From Cladorrhinum sp. PSN259 (taxonomy: Eukaryota; Ascomycota; Sordariomycetes; Sordariales; Podosporaceae), in the NCBI GenBank assembly GCA_033725935.1, contig MU867067.1, positions 594,501 through 658,500 of the forward strand: a stretch of 64,000 bases of DNA, read 5' to 3'. A model generated the notes under the pieces. The model saw nothing but the letters and a program-made list of their open reading frames with translations, was not told the DNA's origin and made no database searches. Below, in pieces: positions 22,623-32,550 of the stretch. Within the stretch, counting starts at the first letter, position 1, and each line of letters opens with the position of its first letter. Position numbers and translations under genes: made by a program.

Positions 22623-23590
22623 ATGGCTACAACCGAAGGCACGCTACCGGAGGGCAGTATCCCTCTACAAAACTTGAACAGCTACACCGAACCAATCGGT
22701 GTGACTGTCTCAGGACCAGACGACTCGGACCCAACAACAACTTCACCAGCGCAAGCACTGTCAGCCCGAAGCTCATCATTATCCTACCTTTTCACATTCA
22801 AAGAATGCATCGGCCAGATAATCAAGTGGATTCGACAAAACTTTGGTCTAACAGAATACTCGGCGATAGCAACCGTCCTCCTCGCCATCATCCTCATCCG
22901 CCCGACCTTGGAGGCCGCCAGAGACGGCCACAGAGCAGAGGAGATCGCCAAATGGACGAGCGAGAAAGATTATATTGAATACTGTGAAAATGTACGTCTG
23001 TCGTGCAAAGACTTTTCTTTTGACCCTATTATCATATGACTCCGAACAGACATGTACATACAGTACATGTACATGTAATTAGTGCCTGGTAAAACTAACA
23101 GATTTTACCTGCTTCCCTCTGGTATCAACGATAGCACCCATTGATAACCGGCACGTGCGATCGCGCCAGAAAGATGACCTTGGCCGCGCCTCCAGGTTTC
23201 AATAACGAGTCCCCCGACGGCGGGCCGGGAATTTGGAAGAGAGCGTTGGAAACCACCGCGCGGATCCTGAACAGAGAAAATTACTACAATTCGAAGAATG
23301 GAGGCTCAGCCCGGGGGGGCCCTTCCGTGGCCTACCAGCGGGCAGTTCAAGCTCTGATTTGGGTGAAGGGGGGTATCTGGGCGGCGCAGGCATTTTACAA
23401 TCGCCCCGGTCCGGCGCTGCGTGAATCATCTGTTCGAGAAAGAAGAACAAATCCGATCCCGAATTGGTACCGCTGGGGATGGATTGTCATCAAGGATTGG
23501 TTGTTTCCGCTGCTTGACATGTTTTTGATGATTTTGGCGCCGTTTACTTATGCACCGTCGTCTCCTGCCACTGGCAGTGCCTCAAAGTAG
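22623..23590 (+). CDS. small membrane protein, paralogue A of a flanking pair
   Basis: Exons 22623-22991 and 23135-23590 (274 residues); the 143-nt intron is phase 0 with a GTACGT donor. A Ser/Thr/Pro-rich N-terminus is followed by one hydrophobic segment (YSAIATVLLAIILI) and then the signature WTSEKDYIEYCEN/HP...C...AR...TLAAPPGF, which the intron splits exactly between N and H. A second hydrophobic stretch near the C-terminus (WLFPLLDMFLMILAPF) suggests re-entry into the membrane. The family is not named, but the same signature and intron position recur in the gene at 27068, on the other side of the kinase-like gene. Confidence 0.75.
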
Positions 23591-24157
23591 TATACTTACT
23601 ATTAAGAAAGTTACTTCTAGTCGTGTTTACCCAAGGGGGGGTTTTTTTTTTGACTGGTGGCTTCTAAGCTACTGTAGGTACTATCTATATAGTAGGATAG
23701 CCTGAGCAGAATGAGAGTAATATAGTAGGCAAAATATATATTTGTAATTTTTTTTTGTAGGAAATGAAAAATTGAAGCTTTAATAGTATGCCATTTTCTA
23801 TAAATTGAGAACATGTCAGGGGACTGGATATAGATAGTATAATACCAGAGTTGGAAAGGTTTCAAGCAATGGGCCAGAATAGGCAGGGGTCTATGTATTT
23901 TGAAAGGACTGCTGAATCTCTGAAACCTTCTCAAAAGTGGAAGAAGGCTCAGAGATCCTCCATCCTTCTGTTTACTTTGCTCAGGGGGTTGGGTCAGCCC
24001 CTATCTGTGTCACGTCCCTGGCAGAACATACATTGTATCCGTAGTAGCTGAAGAAGGAACGTAGGTACAGTACATGTAAGATAGTGATGCTCGCAGACTG
24101 CCATGGGCGCAACACCTTGACTTTTATTCTTAATGTTTAAATTACTAGAGACCCTTG
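23591..24157. other. AT-rich intergenic region
   Basis: Low-GC sequence with TATATA-type stretches between two convergent genes. No ORF of interest. Confidence 0.5.
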
Positions 24158-26224
24158 TTATCCTTGTTGTCCTTGTTGTGGAACAGCAGCTTGTGGAGCA
24201 GCTTGTGGAGCAGCTTGCGGAACAGCTTGTGCAGCAGCTTGTGGAAAAGCTTGTGGAACAGCTTGTGCAGCAGCTTGTGCAGCTTGTTGTTGTGTGACGA
24301 AACCTTGCACTCGTTGACCTGCTAGATGAATAGCGTCGACCATTGCGTCTGCAACCTGATTTGCCGCAGCCTGTTTGCTGGCCGCTGCTTGCACTTGCGC
24401 AAGTGTCTGTCCCGCTTGCTGTGCTGCGTATCCGGCAGCTTGCCTGGCCGACCGGGAGCGTTCTTGTTGTGACGGCCAGTTCAGCACCTTGTCAGTCCAT
24501 GCCTCTATCTTCTGATCCGTCCACACAGGCATCTGGGCATCGTCCCATTTGAGGTTATGCCAGGCGGTGGGTAGAGCGGTTGGCAGCAGGACTAGCCATG
24601 AGAAATCCGGCCCCGAGCTATCGCCGACGTCCTGGTATCTCTGGAGTTTCCGTTCCGACAGTTGAAACAGCTCTTTCAGGCTCGGCCGGTTGTCTGGCCG
24701 GTCGAAGAGGCAGTGCGCCACGGCGAGGCGAAGGTCCTTGTCGACGTGCCGCCACTCGCAGTTCGGCCGATCGTCCAGGAGGTAGTTGCCGTACGTGATG
24801 CCCTCCCTGGTTTTGTTCTCGTCGGGCCCGGGAAATACCACTCGGAGCTTCTTGCTGATGGGCCAGGGTGGGATCTGCGGCGTGCACAGGGTGATCAGGT
24901 TCGCCATGATCAAGCCAACTTGGTAGAGGTTAGACTTCCAAGTATATCGGCCTGCCGTCTTGAGCCGCAATGGAGAGTCTATCGGCGGGCGCATCTCGTG
25001 AATCATCAAGTCCCATTCTTCACTAAACTGCTCCGGAGTGTACCTGTCTACCTTTGCCGATTTCCGTTTGTCCCACATTTCTTCCTGATCGTACAAGTCG
25101 CTCATACGGTCGGCCGGGTCGAAGCCGGTAATGTCGCCAAAATCGGCGATTTTGGCAATTGGGAACAGGGCGTGAGAGCCAGGCGCGCCGTAGTTGGTAT
25201 CCCCTACAAAGACGTTTGCAGGGTCAATGTCAAAGTGGACATTCTCCATGCCGCCGTCGGCCGGCAGCCGGCCAGAAACTGGCATCCTCTCGTTCCAGAG
25301 CATTCTATTGTTGAATACCCGATACTGGCTGTGGTATCGCTGGGGCGGGAATCGCATTCCGATGAGACCCTTTATTAGGCAAGAAAAAAGAAGCCATAGA
25401 ACCCTCGAGGGAAATCTCTCGTGCTTTTGGCGCACTTTCTTTATAACACTGCCCAGGGCGCCATGCTTGAGGTATTCCATGATCATTGCGGGCGGCCTTT
25501 GTTTGGACAAGTGTGTCTGCAACAGCGTAGGCAACGGGCGTGGTGTGTTACGAAAGAAGAAGTCCAAGTCGGCGGGTTGCGGAGGACGTACAGCGACCGC
25601 TGGGATTGTTGCACCTCGCGGTGGGATGTCCATGCGTTGAAGGCAGTGCGTGGATCCCTCGAAAAGGGCTGTTTTTATTATCTCCTCCTTTAGAGCCAGC
25701 CGCGCCTCAGCGTTATATTCCCGATCTCGCGGTACGCTTCTCAGATACATCTTTGCAGCAAGAAAAAGTCTCTGCAGCGTGCCGCCAATGACAACCCGGG
25801 CCGAGAACAGGGCGGCAAGTCCGTTGCCTCCCCACCCAAGCATCCTTTCAAATTGGAGAGTCGGCACCCTTCCTCGTAAATACGTTAGGGTGGCCCGCGC
25901 CCGTTGGCCTTGAAGTGCTTGATCGTTGAAGTCATCATTATCAGGGCCGAGGCCTTGCACTCCCAAGACTGGGATGAACTCCCTCCGATATCTGCGTATG
26001 GCGTGCAGTCTGGCGTTCCGATGCCCTCTTGCTCGAGGTTGTCTGGGCGTTATGACACGTCGGTCCAGCCTGTGCGGTTGTGCGAATTTGCGGGCCGCCA
26101 TAGCCATGTCAGCGGACGTGATGGCATGATCACCAACCCCCTGCCTTCGGAATCTGTCAAAGAAGGCTGATATCTCCTTTCGTTCTTGCAACAAAGCCAG
26201 GTCGTTTCCTCCTCCCGCTGCCAT
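24158..26224 (-). CDS. protein-kinase-like protein with variant HFDxD catalytic loop
   Basis: A single-exon protein of 688 residues; ATG in good context (GCCATGGCA). The glycine-rich loop LGWGGNGLAALFSA begins at about 129, and the VAIK-type Lys is in FLAAKMY (Lys158). The catalytic loop is HFDIDPAN (Asp332, Asn337): the HRD Arg is Phe, and the Lys that normally follows Asp by two is Asp334. DFG follows (361-363), then a PEQFSEEWD activation-segment end. This HFDxDP form recurs in a fungal-specific kinase-like family, so activity is possible but not assured. Residues from about 590 are an Ala/Gln-rich tail. The gene lies between two paralogous small membrane-protein genes, which may be its partners. 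Confidence 0.8.
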   Translation of the reverse strand: MAAGGGNDLALLQERKEISAFFDRFRRQGVGDHAITSADMAMAARKFAQPHRLDRRVITPRQPRARGHRNARLHAIRRYRREFIPVLGVQGLGPDNDDFNDQALQGQRARATLTYLRGRVPTLQFERMLGWGGNGLAALFSARVVIGGTLQRLFLAAKMYLRSVPRDREYNAEARLALKEEIIKTALFEGSTHCLQRMDIPPRGATIPAVAVRPPQPADLDFFFRNTPRPLPTLLQTHLSKQRPPAMIMEYLKHGALGSVIKKVRQKHERFPSRVLWLLFSCLIKGLIGMRFPPQRYHSQYRVFNNRMLWNERMPVSGRLPADGGMENVHFDIDPANVFVGDTNYGAPGSHALFPIAKIADFGDITGFDPADRMSDLYDQEEMWDKRKSAKVDRYTPEQFSEEWDLMIHEMRPPIDSPLRLKTAGRYTWKSNLYQVGLIMANLITLCTPQIPPWPISKKLRVVFPGPDENKTREGITYGNYLLDDRPNCEWRHVDKDLRLAVAHCLFDRPDNRPSLKELFQLSERKLQRYQDVGDSSGPDFSWLVLLPTALPTAWHNLKWDDAQMPVWTDQKIEAWTDKVLNWPSQQERSRSARQAAGYAAQQAGQTLAQVQAAASKQAAANQVADAMVDAIHLAGQRVQGFVTQQQAAQAAAQAVPQAFPQAAAQAVPQAAPQAAPQAAVPQQGQQG
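24176..24296 (-). repeat. 12/15-nt minisatellite encoding an Ala-Gln-Pro tail
   Basis: Repeated GCAGCTTGTGGAGCA-like units in the 3' end of the kinase-like gene encode QAAAQAVPQAF-type repeats. Units differ by a few substitutions and by 12- versus 15-nt length, so copy number probably varies between strains. Confidence 0.8.
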
Positions 26225-27067
26225 GGCGAAGGCCAGGTAAGAATGGACAGTGTTTTGTTTCTTGGTGTGGTGATTTCTCGAGAAACTAATTACTATTAGC
26301 TATCATGGAAAGAGGCTGGTGGTAACAAGATGTTCCTGCGGGGGAAAAAAAAAGGAAGCCAAATAAATTACCTTATTTCATCAAGTCGAGAGTCAACAAA
26401 GGTGAGACGTTTCCAGGTGAGACTTTTCCGGGTGAAAACAAAGAAACAACCATGCACAAGACATTATTTTCGTTTTCGTGTACATACAAAGCAGACCTAA
26501 ATAAGTATTTGTAAGTTGACAAGTTCTGACTCAGCATTCGTCTATGTAACTAAATTGGTCTACCACTTCTAGAATGAAAAAAGAGAAAAGAAGAAGAAAA
26601 AGAAAGAAAAAACAAATATAAAAGTACCTACCGACTGCTCCATTTAGGAGGCTGATTAAAACAACGAAGGCTACCAAGCCGTTTCCTGAAGCACTCAGGC
26701 ACACAATACAAGAATGCCGCCAAGACGAGACGCCATTGGACTCGTGGTTCCAAAAGGGCGAAAAACGAGGAAGAAGAAAACAAACGCCGACAGCCCGAGG
26801 CTTTCCTGCATGATTGCTGCCTTGTGAAAAAATTGAATTCTTATGCTGGGATAGAGAAATCCAAGTCCAGATACGGCATAGCTTCGAAACATACATGAAT
26901 CTGGTTGCCTTAATCATGTGTTGGCGTTCTCAAAGCAACGCCGCGGCTCGTCCAATAGGAGCAGTTCACTCAAATGCAGCACAGCCACTGCTTTTCCAAA
27001 GGTTCGCGCACCACGATTTTATCCAAGCTCCAAAGCCTTCAAGTTTCACAACAACCACCGAGATACC
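26225..27067. other. divergent promoter region
   Basis: 843 bp between the divergent starts of the kinase-like gene and paralogue B. A purine-rich AAAGAAGAAGAAAAAG stretch lies near 26580-26610. An ORF open upstream of 27068 is probably 5' UTR. Confidence 0.5.
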
Positions 27068-28196
27068 ATGGATTCAGGCGACGCCGTTGTCAACATTTCT
27101 TCTGGCCTTGGAGGCACATCGCAACCGATTGAGCTACAGCCCCTGTCGCCTCCTGTTACGGGACGACCTGTGGTCCCTTCATCGTTGACTATCACGACCC
27201 AAAACAATGCCCCGACAACTCCTTCGGCCGGGCCGGTGTCGCTACTCCCAAGTCCAGTTCCAAACTCAAATATCAGCAACACACCAACCGTGCTAGATAC
27301 TGTAAATTCAATCTATATTCGATTCAAGAAGCACTCAGACATGATCACCACGTGCTTGGGGGCTCTTGGCATCCTTCTGGCAGCTGCCGTCGTTCGCCCG
27401 ACCTTGAGGGCCGCTGACGATGGCCGCCTGTCCAAAGAACTCGCCGAGTGGAACAGCGAGAAAGACTTTATTGATTACTGCGAATCCGTAGGTCATACGA
27501 GTCCGCTGAATAACTATTAACCTGAGCTGACTCTGACCCTTTATATCACAGCATCCATTTGTTATGGGATCCTGTGAAATTGCACGCAACCTTACGCTCC
27601 CGGCGCCGCCAGGTTTCTCACCGACCATGATGTGGAAAAGAACGCCGGAGCAAGCCGGTACATTCACAAATTTGGCCCAGGACCTCCTTGTCGAGGCAGT
27701 TCAGGCACTCGCTCTCGGGTTGAGCGTGATGGAACTTTTGCGAGATACCGAATATCGACGGTCCCTACTTGGCCCACTCAACGCCTTGTCGTTTTTATTC
27801 AAGATCGTGGCAATGCAGGCGTGCTTCAACATCCGATTAACCACCTCCAAGGCATTCATCGTTAGCCATATAGTCCTAGCCGCTTACTCATTTTGGTGGC
27901 CCTTTCCTCTGTTGCTGCTCAGTCAGATTGAGAATTTGTTCTCTCCTTTCTTATTCCTGGGTCAGTCTGAAACGGTATACGTATATTTGGGGAAAGTACC
28001 TGGGCCTGTACTGGAGCTCACGTTTCTTATTCTTCTATACCACCTTTACAGCCCGTGGCCAAGCAAAGGGTTGGTCGCTTGTGCCACGGCAGTGGTGGCC
28101 AAGCAAACAGCGGCGTACTTTGCCGTGGATCTCAGCGAGATTTGGAAACAGCTCACCGTGGAAGCAGAAGGAAGCCACTGGCACACGGAGCTATAA
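27068..28196 (+). CDS. small membrane protein, paralogue B of a flanking pair
   Basis: Exons 27068-27487 and 27552-28196 (354 residues), with a 64-nt phase-0 intron (GTAGGT...CACAG). The start at ATG 27068 has good context (ACCATGG). The N-terminus is Ser/Pro/Thr-rich; a hydrophobic segment (MITTCLGALGILLAAAVV) precedes the signature WNSEKDFIDYCES/HP...C...AR...TLPAPPGF, cut by the intron at the same place as in paralogue A. The C-terminal half is longer than in A, with about four hydrophobic helices (SFWWPFPLLLL, LELTFLILLYHL and others). The paralogy is clear at the signature but weak outside it. Function unknown. Confidence 0.78.
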
Positions 28197-28498
28197 GCTG
28201 GGCGACACACACACAGAAGAGTCACGGATACAATATGATCAAAAAGAGCCGAGTTTTGACCCACTCACTCACTATGTCACACCTTGAAACCCCACGAGAG
28301 GCATCAGAAACCTCCGGCATTGTTCATTTTTAATTGACCAACTCAAAGACAAAAAAGCGAACATGTATGTATATACAAAATATGCCAGGGTTTCCAAAAA
28401 AATAAATATCCACATAGATATTTCCTCCACACAGAAAGAACCTCCCTTCGTTCAGTCCAGTCAGCGCGCCCCAGCCTTCTTTCCCTTTTTTACCAAAC

Positions 28499-29386
28499 CT
28501 AAACATCGGCCTTCTCGCCCCCATAACTATGTATCGTATGATCAAAGCACCCCGCGGGCGTATCATACAAGAACGCCCCGGTATTCACAAACAACTCCTT
28601 TCCGTCACCGCAAACGAGCCAAGCAGCGGTGTTGGGCCTGTTAATCTCCGCTACGCTCCACGTGAGCGTGTCACCTTGAAATCCAAAACTGCCATACGTG
28701 TTCGGCGTGATCTCGAACCAGGTCTTTAGTCGTCGCTGAGTCTTGTCGGCGGGGTTCTCGACGTGCAGGTACACGTTGGGCCCGTTGCCGAACTTGTTTT
28801 GGACCAGCTGGCCCGAGACTACGTTGAACTGTCCCGCGCCCTTGTACGAGGCTATGATTGCCGGCTTGGCAGAAGGCGATGCGGCCGTGGGTTGGGGTTG
28901 TAGGTAGGAGCGGTAGTTTGGTGACGCTACCGCCCGGATCCAGTACCAGCCTGTCTGGAGGGTCGTGGGGGTCGGGGCTGAGCCGATTGGCTGGGTTGTT
29001 GACGAAGGGGGAGAGGTGACTGTCGGGGCGGTTGTGATTGTTACGAGTGTTGTTGTTGTGCTGCTTCTGCCCGAGATGATGATTGTTGTTGATGTTGTTG
29101 TGGGCCCGGCGGTGGTTGTGGCTACAGAAGTTGGGACCGGGGCTGATGTTGCTGCCGGGACGCATTGGGCGTACCATGCGCTGAGATCATCAGTGGTTAG
29201 TATCTATGTAGACATCTTTTGAGATTTTTTGTTTTCTGGTGTAACTTACTTGTATGTCGTGCATTCCCACCCGTTTTGGCAGTTAGCGCTCTGATACCCT
29301 TGGCCACCACATTGCTCGTATGGTCCCTTGACGGCTTGGGCAGTGGCACCCGCAACGAAGACGGGGAGTGCGGAGGAGACGCGCAT
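28499..29386 (-). CDS. secreted CBM1 cellulose-binding protein with C-terminal domain of unknown function
   Basis: Exons 29386-29250 and 29180-28499 (272 residues). The 69-nt intron (GTAAGT, CTAAC branch, CTCAG) lies inside the CBM1; joining gives ECTTYNAWYAQCV. The signal peptide is about residues 1-17. The CBM1 follows directly (YEQCGGQGYQSANCQNGWECTTY) with its four cysteines and aromatic binding face. A Ser/Thr-rich linker leads to a domain beginning WYWIRAVASPNY, with AGQFNVVSGQLVQ, YGSFGFQGDTLTW and NRPNTAAWLVC. That C-terminal domain is conserved in ascomycete CBM1 proteins but has no enzymatic assignment I can defend. Probable role: cell-wall or plant-biomass binding. Confidence 0.88.
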
Positions 29387-29984
29387 CGTGATGTTTTTTT
29401 TTTTGGCCTTCAGGGGTAGGAGCTTGAGTCTGCTGAGGTGAAAAAAAAGACTACCAGCAAGACCACCCACCCAAAAAGAGGCCGACGACTTTATAATACT
29501 CCTGGAGATAAAATCTCCTAGATGCGGATATTGGATCAAGCTTTCCGATCGCGTGGTCCCTTGGCACACACCGGCCCGGATTCACTTGGCCGCCATCCCC
29601 TTTCGGAGTGAACGGAGTGAAGGCTTCAGCCCAATTCTACAACTCCTCGTCACCAGACAGGTAGGCAAACCCGGGTTCTGGGGAACGGCGACCCGGTTTG
29701 CGGTAAGATATGGTTGCATCGGATAAATTGCATCGTCGTTTCTGAACGGGATGACCCGCTTAGTCGAACCCAGACCCATCGTTAACGGAACCTCACCTCC
29801 GTGAGCAGAGCAGCTCCACTCTTCAGTCATGCAATCACCCCAGATCCTGCTTTTGTGGTCACTGATCGGTGAAAAGTGTCTTGCGCAAACAAATCATGAA
29901 GGAGCTAAAAAGGTTGCTATTGGATCTAGATCCTGACCCACTACTACCTAGTACCCCTTTACCCCTATCCAAGTAAACAAACAG
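29387..29984. other. intergenic region
   Basis: About 600 bp upstream of the CBM1 gene and downstream of the SDR gene. No gene-like ORF was seen. Confidence 0.5.
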
Positions 29985-31018
29985 TCACATCTCCTTGCCC
30001 ATAGAGCTCACTTCTTTGACACTTTCCAGTTCCTTCAAGGCGGCCTCGTGCTTGGCCTTGATCATCTTCCATGCGGTAGGGCCCAGCGGAAGACGCAACG
30101 GGACGCGCTCCCCGCGGCTGGCAATGCTGTAGATAGCCTCAGCCACGGCGTCCGGCTCCATCATTCCAACCCCAGACTTGACTCCCATCTGGACGTACTT
30201 CTCCAGAATGCGAGCTGGCATGGTTTCCCCGGCATAGGCAGGATGAGGCTTGGTGTTGGCCTTGCTGTGCCCCTCGAAGCTCGTCTTGACGCCACTAGGC
30301 TCGACGATGCAGAAATTGACTGCGATAATTAGCATGCCATCTGATTATCTCACACATATAAAAAAAAAAAAAGTTGCTTACTATTCCAATCGGGATGCAC
30401 CTCCCTAGCAACAGACTCGGTAAACCCCTCAACGGCCCACTTGCCGGCGTGGTAATAGGCGTGACCTGCAAGACCGAGCTGCCCAGCGAGAGAAGAAACA
30501 TTGAAAATGACACCGCCGCGGTGCGTCTCATGCTGCCGCATAATCTCGATAGCGCGCGTCGTCACACGAGCAGTGCCAAAGAACAGAGTCTCGATCTCCC
30601 TGTGGGTTTCATCCTCCGTGGCCGACTCGGTGTCGCCCGAGAGGGAGTAACCGGCATTGTTGATGACGACATCGAGGTGGAAGTCCTTCCCGAAATGCTC
30701 TGCAGCCGCGGAGAAGGCAGCGCTGATTGAGTCCGGAGAGGTCACGTCCAGAGCAAGCTTGAGGACGTTGGGGTTGGCGTCGGGGAGGTACGACAGGTCG
30801 TTGACGTTGCGGGCAGTGGCGATCAGGCGGTGTTCTGACTTGCTTGCGATCAGATTGGCGATTGCACGGCCGATGCCGGAGGAGCATCCGGTGACTTGTT
30901 GGCAATCATCGTTAACAAGAGAATTGTGAGGAACTTGGGCGGTAAGAATTTAAAAAGACGTACTCAACCAGACTGCATCCGAGGGGAGGTTGTAAGGCTT
31001 GGTGTTGACTGGGTTCAT
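29985..31018 (-). CDS. short-chain dehydrogenase/reductase
   Basis: Exons 31018-30964, 30894-30382 and 30319-29985 (300 residues). Introns are 69 nt (GTACGT...ACAAG) and 62 nt (GTAAGC...CGCAG), both phase 1, and the joins give VWLITGCSSGIG and DWNINFCIVEPSG. Cofactor motif TGCSSGIG (residues 20-27), NNAG, catalytic Ser in NVSS and YHAGK (Tyr166, Lys170) are all in place, followed by the PSGVKT turn. The protein is a classical NAD(P)-dependent SDR of the type annotated as oxidoreductase or retinol-dehydrogenase-like in fungi. No targeting signal was seen, and the substrate is unknown. Confidence 0.88.
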
Positions 31019-31831
31019 TTTTACAATTTTGTTCAAATGAATAGCTTAGCCTCGTACAATAGTTGAATAATATGCCAAGAGAAACTGTTGTGTGTGTTTG
31101 ATGCCAAGGTTTGATTTTTGGTGATATTCCTCCCCCCTCTTTGTACTCGAGCGGGAATAGCTTCGGATTTACTCCATGTGCACCTCGCACTTGAATATGG
31201 CAGTTCTTGGCGAATCAAATTCACGACATGACCCATGAGTCATACCGTCTAAACAGCGCAACTATCGGCCAGCCGAAAGGGGCACGCCGACGTTTCGCAA
31301 CGTACATATATCGAGTATATTCGCTCCCTAAATAGATATCATCCGATCATAATTATTGAAAAGGCAAGCCATCTCCTCTTATGTTTCCACACGATGGACT
31401 TCTGACAAACTATTGAGTAGAATTGAATAGGTATTACAAGTGCGTGAACTTACGATTCAGATGTCGCGAAACTCGAGTGTTGACCTACTATTGCTGGTTA
31501 TTCCCTGCTAGGCTGCATGATCTGCAGATGTTTATCGGCTCCGGACATAGACGAGCCCATCAAGCCAATTGATTCGAAAGATGAGGCAGAAGAGACCTTG
31601 GGGGAAGTCAAGAGTAGCTTAGTTATAACAGTCCACATAGCCAGTGGACTCGGAAGTTTTTCAATGGTTATCCTCTAGATCATGCCCACGATTCACAGGG
31701 CACTTGAAAATTCTGGATGCCGAAGAATTCTGCGCTTAACAGAACCAAGCGCCGTGACCCACCACGGCTTCAGTAAGTTCAGGCTAACCCCCGGAAGTTG
31801 TATGTACTTGCATGATGTTTGGTAATCTTGA
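31019..31831. other. intergenic region before the caspase-like relic
   Basis: About 0.8 kb without convincing genes. It may hide decayed upstream exons of the caspase-like relic, but I could not recognise them. Confidence 0.45.
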
Positions 31832-32267
31832 ATGTGCGAGGGCCAACTTAGACTTCCAAGACTAGCGCCCACCCAAATACTACTCACAGAAGCTTCCTGT
31901 GACGTTCTGATGATACTAGACTGTGCCTACAGCGCAGCAAGCGCTCAGCTCAGCGACGGTAAATGGACCTTCAAGATGATCGAGATGATTTCTGCAACTT
32001 CATGGAAGGCGGTCGGTACAGACCCAGGAAGATATTCGTTTACAAACGCCGTCATTGAGATTCTCGAGGAGCGGAAAACTCGTAAATTCTCCACCGCCAT
32101 GCTACATACTGAAATATTGGTCCGCTTGAAGCACCCCCCGGCCCATCCTCATCAATGGGAAGAGCGTTGACGCTCGGTCGACGCCGGTGTACTACGCTAC
32201 GACAGTCAATCCAGTCATTCCTAATATCGGGTTATCCTCCTTTCTCCGAAGGAAACACGCTGTTTGA
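31832..32267 (+). pseudogene. broken caspase-like (peptidase C14-type) gene fragment
   Basis: A frame from 31832 carries the strand-turn LMILDCAYSAAS and then PGRYSFTNAVIEILEERK, which match the C-terminal half of fungal caspase-like proteins (DCC-type active-site strand, then SFTNAL..EL). The frame closes prematurely at 32170. The expected continuation (PILINGKSVDARSTPVYY) is in another frame from about 32139 and ends at TGA 32265-32267, so a frameshift occurred at the CCCCCC run near 32133-32138. The residue at the catalytic Cys position appears to be Ala (DCA instead of DCC). No N-terminal His-containing part was found. It is a relic or fragment, unless the C run is a sequencing error. Confidence 0.65.
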
Positions 32268-32550
32268 GGATGACAATGTAGTGCCCGGACTTGAACGAAA
32301 ACCTATGTATGCCGGGCATCTGGTAACGGTGTGCAGGGAGAATGTTGGAGAAAGGTACCTAGGTATGGCACAAGATACATCGGGTGATAATCGAGCTTTG
32401 TACATGTAGTCCTTACGTCAATATATCCCTATGAATACGTACATGGAAAATAGCCAGAACTGAAAACTGTCAGCATTTCTCCGTCCTTGAAGACCTTGTT
32501 TCGTGGCAATACTACGGTACCTAGTAGGCAAGAAAAATTCAGGATCAAAC

